The notes under the pieces: model-generated
What the model saw: the letters and a program-made list of their open reading frames with translations, nothing else
What the model was told of the DNA's origin: nothing
The model's database searches: none
Made by a program: the position numbers and the translations under genes
Source: Rhodospirillaceae bacterium
Lineage (GTDB): Bacteria; Pseudomonadota; Alphaproteobacteria; JAEUKQ01
Direction of reading: 5' to 3'
DNA length: 64,000 bases
Assembly: GCA_016722635.1 (NCBI GenBank)
Contig: JADKIX010000010.1
Span: 186,001-250,000, forward strand
Part shown: positions 60,882 to 64,000 of the stretch, one piece after another
How the letters are laid out: every line of letters begins with the position of its first letter
How positions within the stretch are numbered: position 1 is the first letter of the stretch

Positions 60882-62018
60882 ATGGCTAAAAACTTATTTT
60901 CGGTTGCTCTGGCAGCGTCTATGATTTTAGTGGGCATGGCCCGCATTTCAGCTGCCCAATCCCAAGAAGAAGTATTGATTGGCTTTGCCGGTCCAATTAC
61001 CGGCCCTGTCGCGGCACTGGGCGAACAAATGGTCAAAGGGGTTGAGATGGCGGTTGCGGACATTAATGCCCGGGGTGGGGTATTGGGTAAAAAGTTGCGG
61101 CTGGTGATTGGCGATGACGTTTGTGATCCTAAACAAGCGGTTGCGGTTGCCAATGACATGGTGAAGAGGAAAGTTGCTTTGGTTGTGGGGCATGCTTGTT
61201 CCTCATCTTCTATTCCGGCATCAGCTGTGTATGCTGCGGAGGGGATTTTGCAAATTACCCCAGCTTCAACCAATATTGCCTTAACAGATGATGCCGCTAA
61301 AAAAGGCTGGACAACGGTGATGCGGACTTGTGGTCGTGATGACAAGCAGGGAGATTTTGCGGGGCGCTGGTTGGCGCAAACCTATCCAGGTAAGAACGTC
61401 GCGATCTTGCATGATAAATCAACCTACGGCAAAGGATTGGCGGATGAAACCAAAAAAAACATGAATGCCAGCGGTCTACGCGAGAAAATGTTTGAAGCTT
61501 ACAATGCCAATGAACGTGATTTTTCTGCTCTAATTAGCAAAATGAAAAGGGACAAGATCGAAATAGTCTATGTGGGTGGCTATCACAATGATATCGGTTT
61601 GTTGGCACGCCAGGCCACTGAACAAGGATTAAAGATAATGATTGTGGGTGGCGATGCCCTGAACAGTTCAGATTTTTGGGCGATCAGCGGGGCTGCGGGC
61701 GAGGGGACACGTTTTAGTGATTCTTCCTCTGCCTTAAACTTACCAGCGGCGAAACCAATTGTCGAAAAGTTCCGCAGCCAAGGCTATGAACCGGAAGGCT
61801 ATACCTTGTCCAGTTATGCAGCTATTCAAGCCTGGGCGGCGGGTGTTGTGAAGGCCAATAGTTTTGATGGTAAGAAAGTGGCTGCTGCCTTGCGTGGGAT
61901 GAATGTCGAGACGGTCATTGGTACCTTAAATTGGGATCAGAAAGGTGATTTGAAGAATCCTGTTTATGCTTGGTTCGTATGGAGTAAGGGAAAATTCGCC
62001 CAGGAAGTAAAAAAATAG
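60882..62018 (+). CDS. livK: Branched-chain amino-acid substrate-binding protein, copy 1
   Basis: LivK-type periplasmic binding proteins feed LivHMGF. The start has GGAG upstream. A signal peptide ends near SAAQ (about residue 26). The Leu/Ile/Val-binding fold appears in EVLIGFAGPITGPVA, GDDVCDPKQAVAVAND, VGHACSSSSIPAS and ITPASTNI. The length is 378 residues. From residue 61 the gene is almost identical to the next one, and from residue 198 to the end the proteins are identical. A TATAAT at 60822-60827 upstream lacks a good -35. Confidence 0.94.
   Translation: MAKNLFSVALAASMILVGMARISAAQSQEEVLIGFAGPITGPVAALGEQMVKGVEMAVADINARGGVLGKKLRLVIGDDVCDPKQAVAVANDMVKRKVALVVGHACSSSSIPASAVYAAEGILQITPASTNIALTDDAAKKGWTTVMRTCGRDDKQGDFAGRWLAQTYPGKNVAILHDKSTYGKGLADETKKNMNASGLREKMFEAYNANERDFSALISKMKRDKIEIVYVGGYHNDIGLLARQATEQGLKIMIVGGDALNSSDFWAISGAAGEGTRFSDSSSALNLPAAKPIVEKFRSQGYEPEGYTLSSYAAIQAWAAGVVKANSFDGKKVAAALRGMNVETVIGTLNWDQKGDLKNPVYAWFVWSKGKFAQEVKK
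61062..62018 (+). repeat. Long direct repeat, copy 1 (livK pair)
   Basis: The 957-bp stretch matches 62269-63225 at an offset of 1207 bp with few changes, densest in the first third. Confidence 0.9.
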
Positions 62019-62091
62019 TGGCTAAAATTAGGAAGAGTTATAGAGTAGAAAAACGGATTGTATTTTTAGGTTTATTTAGGGAGAGAGAAAA

Positions 62092-63225
62092 GTGAAAAAC
62101 AAATTATTAAAAAGTTTAGCGTTTGCTGCAACTATGATGTCAGTTTCCTATCCAATAACTGGGCAATCCCAGGAAGAAATACTTATCGGGGTAGCAGGGC
62201 CTATGACGGGATCTATTGCGGCATTTGGGGAGCAATTACGGTATGGGGCTGAACAAGCCGTTGCAGATATCAACGCCCGGGGTGGGATATTGGGTAAAAA
62301 GTTGCGGCTGGTGATTGGCGATGACGTTTGTGATCCCAAGCAAGCGGTTGCGGTTGCCAATGATATGGTAAAGAGGAAAGTTGTATTTGTGGCTGGGCAT
62401 TTTTGTTCTTCCTCCTCCATTCCGGCATCGGCTGTGTATGCTGCGGAGGGGATTTTGCAAATTACCCCGGCTTCAACCAATATTTTGTTAACGGATGATG
62501 CCGCCAAAAAAGGTTGGACAACGGTGATGCGGACTTGTGGGCGTGATGATAAGCAGGGAGATTTTGCGGGGCGTTGGTTGGCGCAAACCTATCCGGGCAA
62601 GAATGTGGCGATTTTGCATGATAAATCAGCCTATGGTAAAGGATTGGCGGATGAAACCAAGAAGAACATGAACGCCGCTGGTCTACGTGAAAAAATGTTT
62701 GAAGCTTACAATGCTAATGAACGTGATTTTTCTGCCCTAATTAGCAAAATGAAAAGGGATAAGATCGAAATAGTCTATGTGGGCGGCTATCACAATGATA
62801 TCGGTTTGTTGGCACGCCAGGCCACTGAACAAGGACTAAAGATAATGATTGTGGGTGGAGATGCCCTGAACAGTTCAGATTTTTGGGCGATCAGCGGGGC
62901 TGCGGGCGAGGGGACACGTTTTAGTGATTCTTCCTCTGCCTTAAACTTACCAGCGGCGAAACCAATTGTCGAAAAGTTCCGCAGCCAAGGCTATGAACCG
63001 GAAGGCTATACTCTGTCCAGTTATGCAGCTATTCAAGCCTGGGCGGCGGGTGTTGTGAAGGCCAATAGTTTTGATGGTAAGAAAGTGGCTGCTGCCTTGC
63101 GTGGGATGAATGTCGAAACGGTCATTGGCACCTTAAATTGGGATCAGAAAGGTGATTTGAAGAATCCTGTTTATGCTTGGTTCGTATGGAGTAAGGGAAA
63201 ATTCGCCCAGGAAGTAAAAAAATAA
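62092..63225 (+). CDS. livK: Branched-chain amino-acid substrate-binding protein, copy 2
   Basis: The second binding protein starts with GTG at 62092 behind AGGGAGAG. A signal peptide ends near ITGQ (about residue 25). It has 377 residues. It differs from copy 1 mainly before residue 65 and around the ligand cleft (FVAGHFCSSSS instead of LVVGHACSSSS; NILLT instead of NIALT), which could shift specificity. Translation probably depends on the same transcript as copy 1. A strong terminator follows. Confidence 0.94.
   Translation: MKNKLLKSLAFAATMMSVSYPITGQSQEEILIGVAGPMTGSIAAFGEQLRYGAEQAVADINARGGILGKKLRLVIGDDVCDPKQAVAVANDMVKRKVVFVAGHFCSSSSIPASAVYAAEGILQITPASTNILLTDDAAKKGWTTVMRTCGRDDKQGDFAGRWLAQTYPGKNVAILHDKSAYGKGLADETKKNMNAAGLREKMFEAYNANERDFSALISKMKRDKIEIVYVGGYHNDIGLLARQATEQGLKIMIVGGDALNSSDFWAISGAAGEGTRFSDSSSALNLPAAKPIVEKFRSQGYEPEGYTLSSYAAIQAWAAGVVKANSFDGKKVAAALRGMNVETVIGTLNWDQKGDLKNPVYAWFVWSKGKFAQEVKK
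62269..63225 (+). repeat. Long direct repeat, copy 2 (livK pair)
   Basis: The partner of 61062-62018; together they mark a tandem duplication. Confidence 0.9.
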
Positions 63226-63252
63226 GGGGCTGAGTTTTTTAAGATCAAAAGG

Positions 63253-63284
63253 AAAGGCCGGTATTCTTTACCGGCTTTTTCTTT
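63253..63284 (+). terminator. Rho-independent terminator of the liv operon
   Basis: GCCGGTA (63257-63263) pairs with TACCGGC (63269-63275), extended by AAAG/TTTT pairs, followed by TTTTTCTTTT. Confidence 0.9.
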
Positions 63285-63492
63285 TGGCTAACAATTATCG
63301 TGAATTTTTTATGTGCTTGAAAAAGATATAGAAAAAAATATAATCTGACGAGCTGAATAAATAATTTGCAAAAAAACACCCAACAACCATACTCAAAATA
63401 TAAAATTATAGCCGATCAATTTGGTACGGAACATCCATTTTATAGGATTTTCAACCTGTAAATTTTTTCTATTATAGGGCGAGAAGAAGCCA

Positions 63493-63972
63493 ATGAACAG
63501 CCTATCCCCCACAAGTTTACCCGCACTTGATTTAAAAGCTACATTTTCTCATGTCTTCTGTGCTGCTGATCATGCGGGTTTTCAATTGAAGAAACAACTG
63601 GTCGGATGGCTGCACTCTATCAATTATCCGGCCACGGATTTGGGGGTTTTTGATGAAGTTTCGGTTGATTATCCCGATCTGACCCATCTGGTATGCCAAA
63701 AACTTCAAGAAGACGTAAAGGCGGCAGGCTTACTTGTTTGCGGCTCAGGAATCGGGATGTCCATGGCTGCTAACAGATTCAGGCATATCCGGGCTGCGTT
63801 ATGCCATGAACCGTTGTCGGCGCATTTATCAAGGGCCCACAATAACGCCAATGTATTATGTTTGGGCGGGCGGTTGATTGGCGAAGAAATGGGCAAAGAA
63901 TGTGTCGTGAAGTTTTTGCAAACTGCCTTTTTAGGTGGCAGGCATCAACGCCGGATACAAAAATTAGGATAA
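63493..63972 (+). CDS. rpiB: Ribose-5-phosphate isomerase B
   Basis: RpiB interconverts ribose-5- and ribulose-5-phosphate. The catalytic Cys83 is in LLVCGSGIGMSMAANR, and the His at 116 is in SRAHNNANVLCLG. ADHAGFQLKK near the N-terminus is the phosphate-binding start. About 18 N-terminal residues precede the usual start; no better start is visible. The length is 159 residues. In many alphaproteobacteria it is followed by glyA and nrdR, which would lie beyond the window edge. The 208 bp between the liv terminator and this gene is AT-rich, without a recognisable motif. Confidence 0.93.
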   Translation: MNSLSPTSLPALDLKATFSHVFCAADHAGFQLKKQLVGWLHSINYPATDLGVFDEVSVDYPDLTHLVCQKLQEDVKAAGLLVCGSGIGMSMAANRFRHIRAALCHEPLSAHLSRAHNNANVLCLGGRLIGEEMGKECVVKFLQTAFLGGRHQRRIQKLG

Positions 63973-64000
63973 AAGAAAGTTGATTTTATCCCCTTATCTC

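Noticed and set aside
60882..63225. Assembly artefact producing two livK copies
   Set aside because: The 5' parts, signal peptides and intergenic leader differ clearly, so these are two real genes.

Overview
The window is chromosomal housekeeping DNA from an alphaproteobacterium of moderate-to-low GC (low 40s percent by eye). Three things point there: the gene order zapA-6S RNA-fau-ymdB-yebC-ruvCAB-ybgC-tolQRAB-pal-cpoB-tilS-ftsH-folP-glmM-thiD-purA-rpoH-rluD, an RpoH with the sigma-32 RpoH box, and a SUF operon led by an Rrf2 regulator. A Rhodospirillales-like lineage fits best, but this is inferred from synteny and protein flavour only. No phage, plasmid, CRISPR or biosynthetic gene cluster is visible.

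Layout. 1-8.4 kb: the 3' end of glmU, then glmS (amino-sugar supply), a secreted orphan protein, gabD with a nicotinate phosphoribosyltransferase, a CaiB-type CoA-transferase with ruvX, and a LysE-type exporter. 8.6-11.9 kb: hemB, an unusual DmdC-like acyl-CoA dehydrogenase and a small Cys-rich membrane protein. 12.1-34.9 kb: a long forward run covering division (zapA), 6S RNA, folate, recombination (ruvCAB), the complete Tol-Pal envelope machine, tilS, ftsH, folP, glmM, thiD and purA. It ends against the reverse-strand rpoH and rluD, followed by a small membrane protein and an MFS exporter.

35-39 kb is the only accessory-looking stretch. It holds a threonine aldolase, an isolated tRNA-Glu(CTC), a small membrane protein abutted by a decayed IS1595-type element with intact terminal inverted repeats, and a secreted protein made of seven 54-bp tandem repeats with an Asp/Asn/Glu-rich repeat tail. 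Next to it lies about 590 bp without a convincing gene.

39-47 kb: a reverse-strand SUF iron-sulfur operon (rrf2-sufB-sufC-sufD-sufS-sufU-sufT-like-sufA-like) with a palindromic candidate operator at its promoter, and an orphan cbiD. 47-56 kb: a secreted beta-rich protein with tandem terminators, an MFS transporter, a D,D-carboxypeptidase with a SPOR tail, clpS-clpA, a Sel1/TPR protein, glutaryl-CoA dehydrogenase and a 130-residue protein of unknown function. 56-64 kb: a complete branched-chain amino-acid ABC transporter (livHMGF, a small associated membrane protein and two nearly identical binding proteins), then rpiB.

Most genes are ordinary. The items most worth a second look are the repeat protein, the acyl-CoA dehydrogenase lacking both usual catalytic glutamates, the duplicated livK pair with a homogenised C-terminal half, the suf palindrome and the 130-residue roadblock-like orphan. 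I found no clear candidate for a wholly new multi-gene system.
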